Positions 27,322 to 37,576 of a stretch of 64,000 nucleotides of DNA are shown here, piece by piece. The first letter of the stretch is position 1; each line of letters starts with the position of its first letter. The DNA is from Circinella minor (taxonomy: Eukaryota; Mucoromycota; Mucoromycetes; Mucorales; Lichtheimiaceae), in assembly GCA_016758965.1 (NCBI GenBank), contig JAEPRB010000039.1, positions 62,001 to 126,000 on the forward strand. The letters run 5' to 3'. Made by a program: the position numbers and the translations under genes. The notes under the pieces were generated by a model. It searched no databases, had not been told where the DNA came from, and worked only from the letters and a program-made list of their open reading frames with translations.

Positions 27322-28469
27322 CTAGTCTTTCTTTTCGGCTAATTCTTTTAACTTTTTAGAACACATCTATTAAAGAAAAAAAAGATAAACTCAATTGTTA
27401 ATAAAAAAAGAAAATAATAATCTAAATAAATACAAAAGATATAATTACCTCAAACCATTTTGAATGATCTTCTGGCAATGAAACTTTTTGAGCCACTTTG
27501 ATAAGTTTTAATGCCTTATCAACATATTCCTTGATGTATTTAGATCGAATGACATCTGGTTCACTATCATAAAGTTGTGATACCAAAATATCCGTTTCAT
27601 CCGTTAACTGTTGACCTGCCTCTACCAGTTCATCGCATACATTTAGGTCGGCTTCCTTGATACATCGTCTCTCCACCTTGACATAAACGAATACAATCAA
27701 ATCCACCAATTGAGCACATTGTTTTGCGACCTTTAATTGTTCCTCGTCCCATTCTTCTTCGTCTTCGTCTTCATCAAATCCTTCCGCATTTCCATCTGCT
27801 ACTTCATGAACTTCTGATTTAGCATCCGCTACTGTTTCATGCATGGTTTTCCATTTTTTTAATACAGCCTCACGATTATCTTTTGGCATTTGAGTTTCCA
27901 ACAGTTTGCACGTTTCCCATAATACAGCTGTGGGGACCATAAATTGTTTCTTCTTGTCATTCTCGTCGTCATTGATAAAACTATTACAGAGTGAAATTTG
28001 ACCAAGCAATAAATCTCGAATAGCAGTACGATAGGCTTCCTTATAAGCTTTTCCGGATAATTCAGTAGGGATGGTATGATAAAATCCCAAAAGTCGATAA
28101 AAGGTATTACTTATTTCTGTAATCATTTTAATACCATCCATGGGTTTTCTTGGTGGTTTACAAGCAATAGTTAACTTGGTCGCGTCATGGCTCAAGATTT
28201 TACCCAGATTGGCCAAAGTGGCGTTCATATTTTTCGAATCGAATTCAGAATTCTCAATAGATCGATCTACTTTGAGATCAGAAAGGTACGTTTCAGCCAT
28301 GTCACGACATGCCTTGAGCTTGTCTATTCTTGAACAAGTAAAGAATTTTTTTTTCATTGAGTAAAATTTTATACAATGAGAGTATCCATTCTCAAATTAT
28401 CAAAAGAAAAAATATTATTTGAATCGAAAACAAAACAAACATACTTTGAAATGCTTCTTCAGTTGACAT
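27322..28469 (-). CDS. GCIP / cyclin-D-interacting-like protein
   Basis: Exons 28469-28445, 28323-27449 and 27366-27322 give 314 aa. The model uses the TAG acceptor at 28325-28324, the only one that keeps the short first exon (MSTEEAFQ) in frame. The protein is entirely helical and acidic in the middle, with DEDEDEEEWDEEQL near residues 200-213. Its overall pattern fits the GCIP/Dip1 family (PF13324) that in animals binds cyclin D and bHLH factors: an N-terminal helical bundle with ITEISNTFYRLLGFYHTIP and a C-terminal bundle with DETDILVSQLYDSEPDVI. Function in fungi is poorly known. The last exon adds a short basic tail. The alternative is another helical-bundle protein of similar length. 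Confidence 0.75.
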
Positions 28470-28622
28470 TATTTTTCTTGTTACTTTGAAATTCACCGAG
28501 AAAGAAATGGAGCGAAAGAAGTTCAAAAGAGAAAGGGAAAAAAAAAATTATAAAATAATGCAAAATTTTTTTTTTATTTTATTTATGATTTTGGACTGAG
28601 CTTATTATTTTAATTAAAGAAT

Positions 28623-31600
28623 TTAGTAACTGTTATTAATACTATTAACAAGTTGAATATCAAGTCCAGGACGAATAACTTTCATATCTGATCGAATACA
28701 AACATTTACTTGAGATTGACATCCAATTATCATTGTTTGGTATTGACCTTCATCTTGTTGTTCGACTGTAAATATCAATTCATTTTGCTCTTCTCCCTCT
28801 TGTTCTTCTTCTGTAGGTTTAAGGATAGCTGGTGGTGATTGTAGGATCGTCGTTGTCGTCCCTGTTGCTGTACTGTTACTAGGGGATGGAACACTATTAC
28901 GATGATGTTTTTGTTCCCATACCAATTCCATGGTATCGTTTTTTGAATTATAGTTAATTGTTTGAATATTCTTGTTATGCGCAAGATAAATTTCTTTTGT
29001 TATCCCATAGTCTGGAATAAATACTACAATGGAATGATGTGATGGTTGTAGCGAAAGAACGGTTGCTTCTTTTATCAAGAATGGTTGTTTTTTATCAAGA
29101 CATTGTCGATAAATATAAGCTGCATTGTAAAGAAAGACACTTTGTTCATAGGCTGTATCTCGAGCATATTCTTTTGCATTACAATGGCGAGCTAATTTAT
29201 CTATCATATCAATATTTCTTTTATTGCTGTTACTATAATCGTCATCATCTTCATTGATTGCCTTGTTGTTGGCGATACTACTGGTACTTTTATCAAGTGC
29301 ACTATGTAATTGTCGTTGGACTGCGATACATCCATATCGATGAAGCGGCTCAATAAATACAGTATATAAAGGTGCAGCATATGGATAATGTTCATATCGT
29401 GCAATATCCATATTTCCACTACAAAAATACGTCGGTCGATTATGTGGATCTCTTTTATAATCTTCTTTCACTTCTTTGTTATAATTCTATAATAATAACG
29501 TAGTAGTACTCCTTTTAGTATTAGCTATAATATATAATTGGATGCCTACATCACACAAATATACATCTATATATATTTATGTATATAAATTACTTTTGCT
29601 GTTGTATTATCATAATGAAGCTGCTTTGGTTGGTGATATAATAATGCATGCTCAGGAAATCGACTTGTTATCTTTCTAGCCACTTCTTGACCTGCAAGAA
29701 TAACTACTTCTTTTAATAATACAAGTGGATGATCGTCATTTCGATGAATACGAGTAACAGATTCTGGATATCCTCCTGTGCTGTCACTTGTTTGAAACTT
29801 TTGATAAATCATTGATAAACTATCCCCTCCATCTTGTTCAATACGTTTCATTTGTAGTGTTTTACATGCATCAAGCATATCTTGTGGAACTTTATCATTT
29901 TCCAAATGGGTATCAGATCTTTACATATATATGTAGAAAGAGAGGAAAAGAGGAATAGTGTTATATAAGAAAATTCGATTACGTATATAGACTGACGGAT
30001 TGTACTATTTTTTTTTTTTTGGAGCTACTTACTTGATGATCGTTTTTCCAACCCACGAGTGGATAAATTTACCAGATCGTGTCACACGGCAAAGTACAGA
30101 TAGTGCTGCCCTAAAAAAAGGTGATACGCCATCCACAGTCAATATACGTAACAATATACTATATATATATATATATATTACCTTTCTTTTCCCGGTGTTA
30201 ATTCAGCGTGTGCATTAGTAAATGATGGTGGAAGCATTGGTATCTGCCTTTCAACAAGTTGTACAGTCACTCCACGATCTTTTGCTTCTCGATCTAATAA
30301 TGTATTGGGTCGTATCAAGGATCCAACATCTATTGTATGAATTCCAATTTCATATAGCTCTCCTAGTCTATCATCATCTTGTTGTTTAATCACTTTAATT
30401 GAAAATCCATGATCTATCAATGGGTCTTCTTGTTGCCATTGATCATCTTTTACCGTAAAAATAGGTAAATCACGTAAATCACGTCGTTTTATACTAACTT
30501 CTTCTTCTTCTTCTTCCACAGCATCAGCAGATTTTAGCACGCCTTTTGTAAAATCACAATAGTCTTTTAGATGATGATCTGCCATTAATGCTTGAGAATG
30601 AACGTTTAATTCACCCATTAATCCAATTTCTCGTTCAATAGTCCCAAAAGGGTGTAAGGATGTGGCCGGCCATCGCTGAATACTACCCTATAATTTTAGT
30701 ATTAAAAATTGTTATTGGTGTGAATTGTGAGAAAAAAGATAAAAAAAAAGTATATATTGTAACTAAACGTACGATAAAAATTCGGTGTCTAAACTCTTCA
30801 TGGTATTTTACAAATCCATAAGGTGCATGTTTAGCAGGAACAGCTACTAAAGGTAATCGTTTGTCTGCTGGTACAAACCATATAATAGATGGTTTATGAT
30901 ACTGCTGCTGATGACTGCTGCTGCTGTACTGGGCTGTTGTTGGTGAAGGTGGCTGAAAAGGTGAAGGAAGTACTGAACTTGTTGGTGTTGTTGGTGTTGC
31001 CGTACTACTGGGTCTTTCAAGTGACAATGTACTAAAACAACCATATACATATGTTACATAATGAATAACGTCCTTGTAACAAGCACATATAGTATATGAT
31101 CTTTTTTTTTTTTTGCTTACCCTGAGAATAACATTCTTTTAGGTCGTTCAAGAATTGATACTACTTTCCCACAATACTTTGGTCTTTCTTTTTGTTGCTG
31201 TAACAAACTGTCTTTTATTCTTTCACCACCTAAAGCAGTTTCTTCAGGGATAGAGTGTAATGTAGCAGTAGCTAATGAAGATCGTCTTCTTGCTTGCTTT
31301 TTGGATGCTTTTTCAGACAACATGGTATCAACGTCTACTAATTCTACAGCTACATAATCACCATCCAAAGCACGATTTCGATTCCTTGAACCATAAATAT
31401 AAATATCATCATTGTCAAGCTCTTCACATGCAACAACAAATGCATCTGAACTATCTTGACTATCGACAGACAACATGCCAGAAAACAATTTTCGTTGCTG
31501 TATTTGATGAATGGCATCAGGGATAGGTATATGACTTGAATAAAGTGGACGACGTTCATTTGATTGTTGCTGTTGATGTGGTAATGGAGGTTTATTAAAA

Positions 31601-32381
31601 TGACCAGGTACTTTTCTCAATATAAAATAATAGTTATTATTTGTTATTCTTATGCAAAAGATTTTTTTTTGTGGGGTAAACATACACACAAAATAAAAAG
31701 ATTATTATTATTGTTGTTATTACTCACAGGATTGACTTCTCACCCTTTTCGGTGAATTCAAGTGACCATCCACAGCATGTTTTATTTGTTCTGTGTTAGT
31801 TTCATCATGTTGCTGCTGCTGGTGTTGGGAAAATGTTGTTTCCAATGGATGATGTAAAAATGCAGTGTTTGTAGAAATAATTGGATCACATCGCGCTTGT
31901 TGTTCTTGTTGTCGTTGCTGATTATGATGATGAAAAGGTTCAGAATGACGCCTTCCTCTTCTAGAATAAGGAACAGTTGTCCATTGTTGTTCACCTCCTG
32001 TGTTTGGTAATCGTCGCATTTCTGCAATAATGTCATTTACAGACTGAAGTGCGGGTGATTCATCATTATCGTTATTTTTATTATCACTATTGCTTTTTTC
32101 TTTTTTAAATCTATTGTTATCATCATTGTTGCCGCTAAAAGATCGTCGTCGACTGCCACGTCGACCACGGTGATGCTTTTTAAAATGATTCTCTGAAGAT
32201 ACCTTTTTCTATATATAAAAAAGTGCAGTCCCCATGCCCACAATTTATTATTAGCTTTCTTTTCCTTTCCGTCTCTTTTGTACTATTACTTGTTTGCATT
32301 GGATTTAAGAGAAATAATATAAGCCTTTACTGTAGCTGAGGTAGTAGTAGTAGAGGCTGAAGGGTCTTGTTTTGTTGCCAT
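28623..32381 (-). CDS. SSD1: SSD1-like RNA-binding protein with inactive RNB domain
   Basis: Exons 32381-32331, 32208-31728, 31610-31121, 31031-30773, 30687-30182, 30110-30033, 29918-29594 and 29486-28623 give 1017 aa. The N-terminal 175 residues are basic and disordered with several RRxS sites and Gln/His runs. Cold-shock-like domains follow (YGSRNRNRALDGDYVAVELV, then WFVPADKRLPLVAVP and IQRWPATSLHPFG). The RNB core includes RRDLRDLPIFTV near 495-506, YEIGIHTIDVGSLI, PLYTVFIEPLHRYGCIAVQR. Where active RNB nucleases have a cluster of metal-binding aspartates after this RDLR-IFTI motif, this protein has KDDQWQQEDPLIDHGF, lacking the D-x-DD pattern. That fits yeast SSD1 and its relatives, which bind mRNAs of cell-wall proteins and control their translation and P-body/stress-granule fate. 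DIS3L2 is the active relative and is less likely. Confidence 0.88.
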
Positions 32382-32786
32382 GTTAAATAATATAAATAAG
32401 ATGATGGGAAAGAAAAGGGAAAAGAAAGAAAAAAAATAAAAATAAAATAGGGAGCCCTTGTGTGTGTGTAGTGTGTGTGTAAAGTATATATATTATATAT
32501 TTTCTCACTGGATGTCGCGTGTTGTACATTTTGTTATGCATGGTAACACCACTATATTTTTTTGACCCTGCTACAACAAACTATAAAATGCCCCAGGCTA
32601 ACTTACAGGAAATACTTTTTAGTTCCCCGCACAAGATTGAAAATAACCCGCCATTCGTTCATTATTTGCATAAATAACCTGTCAACTTACGTTGATTGAC
32701 AGGGGATTTTTTAAAGATCATATAACCCTAACACATGTAGAATCATTTGTTTCCAGAAGAAATATACTTACTTTTTCAACTCTATA
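32382..32786. promoter_or_regulatory. divergent promoter region, SSD1 / flavodoxin-like gene
   Basis: This 405-bp spacer separates two divergent start codons. It has a GT repeat near 32459-32481 (GTGTGTGTGTAGTGTGTGTG) and AT-rich DNA. No gene or named site is recognised. Confidence 0.5.
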
Positions 32787-33657
32787 ATGAAACGTATTCA
32801 TATTTATACTGACAAGTCTCAAGGTGATAATAATACAATACTTATATTCATGTATAACCTTTAGCTGTCGTTGTTGCTAAGGGAATAAAATAAAATATAA
32901 TTTATAGGTTCTGAAGACAAAGCCGAGCTTTTAGCACGTGGCATTCAACAATTTGATAAAGATGCTCAAGTAGATATTATGGATGTTGCTATGACGCCGA
33001 AAGGTAAATAAACACATATAATTATACATATTACGAAAAGAGACGCTAGTTCAGGCTAAATAAATATCAAAAACCTCGGCTATTTACGGGGTATATACGT
33101 AATATAAAGCTGCCATGTCGGCTAATTACATAAGTCAGACTTCAGATGTCGACAATGAAGATTTGTTGGATGCCGATGCATTCTTATTTCCAACAACGTA
33201 AATAAATAAAAAAAAGAAAAAAAGAGAAATAATTGAAAAAGAAGTGAGAGAGTGAATGACTTACTATTTACATACTATTTTATTATTGCTTTTTTTTTTT
33301 TGAAGTGGTACACTTTCAGTATTTGAGAAACATTTCTTAAATAATTGGGACGAAGAGCCTCTAAGAGGCAAGAAATATGGTGTACTAATGTCAAGTAAAA
33401 CTACTTTTGATGGTCCAAATGCTACTGAAGGACATACTCTTGACAATAAGTATGAGGAAATAAATATTATTTTTATACCCTTCTTTTTCACCAAAAATTT
33501 TTTTAAAAAAAAAAACCCCACTCTATATTTATATAGGTTGATTGAAAGACTTGCTCAACAAGGTTTATCAAATTTCCCGGTTGTTGTTGAGCGTACGAAT
33601 AATGATCAAGAAATTGAAAAGGCTGGCGAACGATTTATGAAATCTGTTTTTCCTTAA
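32787..33657 (+). CDS. small flavodoxin-like / WrbA-like protein
   Basis: Exons 32787-32823, 32908-33003, 33110-33197, 33306-33449 and 33537-33657 give 161 aa in one frame. It opens with MKRIHIYTDKSQG, a beta strand and turn like the flavin phosphate loop, then alternates helices and strands. DADAFLFPTTSGTLSVFEKHFL recalls the WrbA/NAD(P)H:quinone reductase region where a strand and loop pack on FMN, and GKKYGVLMSSKTTFDG recalls the next strand. The protein is shorter than WrbA (about 200 aa) and the phosphate loop lacks the usual run of Ser/Thr with a following Gly-Asn/His, so flavin binding is uncertain. Fold is inference from pattern only. Confidence 0.55.
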
Positions 33658-33980
33658 ATTGATAAAATAAAATAGATATAACAAATCATAATAATAAATC
33701 TGTTTTGAATGAAATAATAATATTCATCGGAACAGCACACGTGAAAAGCCGATAGCTCTTCACATGTCACTTACTCCGATATGTGGAAAACTCTTGTAAA
33801 AAAAATAAAATGTCGTGAGCAAAAAGAAGTTGGTGTGAGTGAATGTGGATTTGTTCAAAAGTTAAAGCAGTTATGAGATCAACACTTCCTTCTTCTCTCT
33901 AATTCTTTTTTTTTCTCCTTCTTTTCTTCTCCATTTAAATTTTCTTTTTCTTTTCTTTTATGTAAGTATATACATATAAT
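33658..33980. other. 323-bp spacer upstream of the bHLH gene
   Basis: No gene. It contains the 3' end of the flavodoxin-like gene and, about 215-245 bp before the bHLH ATG, an inverted pair of Ino2/Ino4-type sites, listed separately. A pyrimidine-rich tract runs from about 33890 to 33960. Confidence 0.6.
33737..33767. promoter_or_regulatory. inverted pair of UAS-INO/ICRE-like E-box elements
   Basis: TCTTCACATGT at 33757-33767 matches the yeast Ino2/Ino4 element TYTTCACATGY exactly. ACACGTGAAAA at 33737-33747 is, on the other strand, TTTTCACGTGT, the same element with the E-box CACGTG. The two face each other, 9 nt apart, and their arms (33737-33749 and 33755-33767) pair at 11 of 13 positions. 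They lie upstream of a bHLH gene, which suggests self-control. Confidence 0.55.
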
Positions 33981-34728
33981 ATGAATCCATCATCAATAAC
34001 ATCATCTTCATCTTCATCTGGTACTTTTAATATATCACAACAACAAAACGTTTTCATAGATAATAATACTTATAATACAGTCTCACAACAATCTATTCAA
34101 CAGTCTACCAACAGCAATAACAATAACAATAATCATGATCAATCAATACAACAACATGATAATATCGAGGAACAAGTCGACGATAAATCATCAACAGATA
34201 ATAAAAAGTCAACCAGTCCTCGACGTAGTCGTAAAGCACCTCATGAATTATTGACAGAAGCTGAGAAAAAAGCAAACCATATTGCGTCTGAACAAAAGCG
34301 ACGGCAAAATATTCGACTCGGTTTTGATCAATTAATCGAAATTGTTCCTTCTTTAAACCATGGAAATAGAAGTGAAGCTCTTATCTTACAAAAATGTAAT
34401 ACAATAACTATTCCCCTCCCCTCCTCCCAAAAAAAAAAAACGCTATATCCTCTAACTTAATTTCTTATACGATTGTAATTATAGCAATTGAACATATACG
34501 AGGTTTAGTGTCTGTCAAGAATGATCTTAAAAGTCAAGTTCGAGACTTAGAAATATTATTAGGCCATCCGTAAGTATAAATAATAATATTGAGCAATACA
34601 AATAATCTGATGACCTGTGAGGCAAACTCGTTACTATGACAACGCTTTGACGATGATTACAGCAAAACTGTTTATTAACTTAACCTTGTTTATAATACAG
34701 AACCTATGATGACGACCTGAGTGATTAA
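33981..34728 (+). CDS. bHLH transcription factor (Ino4/Mlx-like)
   Basis: Exons 33981-34395, 34485-34569 and 34701-34728 give 175 aa. The last exon is short; a TAA directly follows exon 2 in frame, but the strong GTAAGTATAA donor overlaps it and leads to a clean nine-codon end (PTYDDDLSD). Residues 1-85 are Ser/Gln/Asn-rich. The basic helix-loop-helix runs from about residue 95 to 160: KANHIASEQKRRQNIRLGFD for the basic region and helix 1 (with the His-Glu-Arg E-box contacts), NRSEALILQKSIEHIRGL for helix 2, then a short leucine-rich coil. Spacing and the RSE...LQK pattern resemble Ino4 and Mlx types. Ino4 works with Ino2 on phospholipid genes; a partner is not visible here. Two ICRE-like sites lie upstream. 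Confidence 0.88.
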
Positions 34729-35863
34729 ACAAAAAAAAAAAAAACGGTTAATGGGAAATTATAATTATATTCCCACACACACAACCTCTCATTTCTTTTC
34801 CTTTTTTTTTTTTTTGTATTTAATCTCATTTCTTTTCCGAATCAACAATAACCGAAATCCGACTTTTTTTTTTTATAAAACGTTTTTGTCATAAACAACC
34901 GACACATTACAAAGCCAACATAAATACAGGTTGTAAACATAACAATACCCCCCCTCTCTCTCCAAGTTACTCTTTTATTTTTTTATTTTTGATCATTTCC
35001 ATAACGTTATTATTTGTAATAAAAAAAATCATCAATCATTTTATTATATTTTTGCATGAATAATTAAATTAGACTACTACTATCATTTTTTTTTTATTAT
35101 TGATTAAAAAGAAAAAATGGATAAATAATTTATTTTGCAGGATTATTGAAGGGAGGATAAATTAAGAAACTCGCTTTTTCTTTTTGACTAAAAGATAAGG
35201 AGAAACTATTCGCTGATTACGTTTCATATAATGGATAACCTTGATTTGTGAGCTACTTATAACTAGTTTTAATCCAGATTATGTTTGTGACCAAAGTGGC
35301 GGTGTATCATATGTGGTATGTGCGAGAGAGAAGGTCACGCGTTCCGATTATTATTATTATTATCCCATCTCCAAAAAAAAAAAAAAAAAAACAAAAATAG
35401 GAATGATGCAAAACAAAGTTTTTTTGCTCCGTTTACTTTTTTTTTTTTTTTAATGAATTTCAAAAGCCGTTCTGGTGCTACGGTCACACAAGTATGAAAA
35501 AGAGACGAAGCCCAATTCTTCTTTCTTTTAGTGATGTATGCAAAAAAAAAAAAAAAATTGGTATGTTAAGTTGTTTATTTTATAAAATTACATTTTTCTT
35601 TTATAGATAGATATATATATAAATATATGCTAATTTATGCTAGATAAAAAAGGAGACAAGAACAAAATTGAATAGAAAGATTGTGTATGTGAGTGGGAAT
35701 TGTAAAATAAGTGTTGTAAGGTGTAAAAGAATGCATAGTAAGTAATAGATGGGAGATAAGAGGAGAAAAAAAAAATGTACAAGGGAAAGCGAGAAAAAAA
35801 AAATTATTATTACACAAGTATTCAACCAAGAGTATATACGAAGAGGGATAAAAAAAGTTTGTT
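34729..35863. other. 1.1-kb convergent gene-free stretch
   Basis: Between the convergent bHLH and fucosyltransferase genes. I see many A or T runs and no frame I can support. Confidence 0.6.
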
Positions 35864-37237
35864 TTACGGCTCAGCAGCAGATGGATAGTAAGACAAAAAC
35901 CTACGATTACGGAATTGAATATACTTTGAAAAAGTACTTTTTCTTGTACCAACAAAAAATGAACCATGAGAAGCTATTTCGGCATCAATTAAAGGCAATA
36001 ATAAGGGTCCAAAATGATCATTTTGTTCGCGCGCAGCTGGACTTGCACCCTCTACAGTTTCTTGAACTATTTCTGGAAAATCGGGCAATGTAAACAAGCA
36101 AACAAACTCTTCAAATAAGTCTGGTAATGTTTGACGGGGCTGAGCGGTATCGGTAGCCATAAAAATAAGTCGCAATCTTGGATGAAGCAAGTCGCGATGA
36201 TGCTGGATAGCTGTACATTCATTTAATAATTCTCTGGTTTGACCTTCTTGGGCTAACGCTTGTAATCGTGCCATAATAGCATATTCTTGTTCATGATGCA
36301 TTCGATGGAGTGTAGTATATCGTTCCAATGTTTGTCGTACTTTATCCATGGTACGCGCCATGATCGTTTTGAATACTCCATCACCCGTACGTAAATGAAC
36401 GCTAACAAAATTACCGGGACCACCCAATAACGAAACTATGTTAAGTGTTTCTTGCATCACTGTTGGGTTACCGAACCCAATTTCACCCGATAAATGTTGT
36501 AATAACCAGTAAAGATCATTGCGAGCATCCAAGACTAATCTTGGCGTACCAAATAAGGAGCCAAATTCTATTAATTGTTCAGGTCGTTTTTCTAAGTCTT
36601 GCAAATTAATACGATACTTGAATTTATTTAATGGTTCTGTACTATTGATACTATCGTAAATTCGATATGAGGATCGCTTATCATCATTAACTTGATAAAT
36701 ATGATCTTCTTCAAAATTGAATCGGTCTTGAAAATAGGTTGTACGCATATCATCTCGCTCAATATATCGAATACCCAAACGATGCAATGATGATAGATCA
36801 AAAACGGTGGAAACAGGAACAGGGACGTATTTTCGATAATCGGCACACAATCCATTACGTTCAGATAATGGTTTTTCAGGACAATCGCTCAATTTTTGTG
36901 CCAAAAGCGGTGAATCAGCCCAATAAACACCTTTACCCAAATTGATCTGTGGTAAAATCAAGGTACGATCCAATGCCTTAGCTAACACCATAGCGTTTAA
37001 TAAACCAAGTCGCTGGTTATGTAATCCAGAATGGGGATAAAATGTAATGTATTTTTCATTAGGATTAGACAAGGTTTTTTGTTGGCGGTCAGGAAAAAAA
37101 CGTTGTATCCGTTTCGATGTGGGTTCCCAAATGTTGTGTTGAGCATCACTTAATCCCTCTTGTGACAAATAACCAAGTGTCAGCAGGAAAGTAACAGTGG
37201 CTAAGCCTATGGATAATAAGAGTTTATATGAACGCAT
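35864..37237 (-). CDS. GDP-fucose protein O-fucosyltransferase-like, type II membrane protein
   Basis: A single exon. The frame is open further upstream through an A-rich leader, but ATG 37237 (MRSYKLLLSIG) is chosen because it gives 457 aa with an N-terminal anchor at residues 5-23, as expected for a Golgi/ER glycosyltransferase. The luminal part shows HSGLHNQRLGLLNAMVLAKA followed by LDRTLILP (the nucleotide-sugar motif with the conserved Asn-Gln-Arg), FVSVHLRTGDGVFK (the His-Leu-Arg motif of the fucosyltransferase superfamily) and a C-terminal Ser-rich donor-binding loop near EIASHGSFFVGTRKSTFSKY. This fits the GT65/GT68-like O-FucT family (PF10250). The acceptor is unknown. A 31-nt A run sits about 110 bp upstream of the ATG. 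Confidence 0.8.
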   Translation of the reverse strand: MRSYKLLLSIGLATVTFLLTLGYLSQEGLSDAQHNIWEPTSKRIQRFFPDRQQKTLSNPNEKYITFYPHSGLHNQRLGLLNAMVLAKALDRTLILPQINLGKGVYWADSPLLAQKLSDCPEKPLSERNGLCADYRKYVPVPVSTVFDLSSLHRLGIRYIERDDMRTTYFQDRFNFEEDHIYQVNDDKRSSYRIYDSINSTEPLNKFKYRINLQDLEKRPEQLIEFGSLFGTPRLVLDARNDLYWLLQHLSGEIGFGNPTVMQETLNIVSLLGGPGNFVSVHLRTGDGVFKTIMARTMDKVRQTLERYTTLHRMHHEQEYAIMARLQALAQEGQTRELLNECTAIQHHRDLLHPRLRLIFMATDTAQPRQTLPDLFEEFVCLFTLPDFPEIVQETVEGASPAAREQNDHFGPLLLPLIDAEIASHGSFFVGTRKSTFSKYIQFRNRRFLSYYPSAAEP

Positions 37238-37344
37238 TTGAGAAGATAGTATGGAAGGGTAGAGCGAGAATAAAGATGAAAAAAGTGACAAGGTGAAGAA
37301 AGAGAAAGATGAAAAAGAAAAAATATATTTATTTTTTTTCGAGA

Positions 37345-37379
<35 letters not shown>

Positions 37380-37576
37380 AAAGAAAAAGTCAAGGCAAAA
37401 AGGATAAAATGCTTTTTATAGAGGTTATTATTTTTTTTAAAAAAAGAAAAATAGTTTATTTTAAGAAATGTATAAAAAAGTAACAACCATTTTTTATTAG
37501 AGTTGGTCAAGTGAACTTGTTTTACTCCAAACTTGGTGTTAAACAAAAACAGTGTACTATGAAAAGATATTCCTTT
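37238..37576. other. 339-bp spacer upstream of the fucosyltransferase gene, with a 31-nt A run
   Basis: Holds the fucosyltransferase promoter and the 3' end of the bZIP gene, both on the minus strand. The uninterrupted A run at 37347-37377 is a likely nucleosome-excluding element. No gene. Confidence 0.6.
37347..37377. repeat. 31-nt A homopolymer in the fucosyltransferase promoter
   Basis: An uninterrupted A run about 110 bp upstream of the chosen ATG. Poly(dA:dT) tracts of this kind disfavour nucleosomes in fungi and often mark promoters. Confidence 0.9.

Noticed and set aside
37347..37377. Poly-A run as a possible retroposed cDNA tail
   Set aside because: No target duplication or cDNA-like sequence next to it; homopolymers are common in these promoters and introns.
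37238..37546. Upstream extension of the fucosyltransferase frame
   Set aside because: It translates the poly-A tract and A/T-rich leader as Phe/Lys runs; ATG 37237 gives a clean type II anchor.
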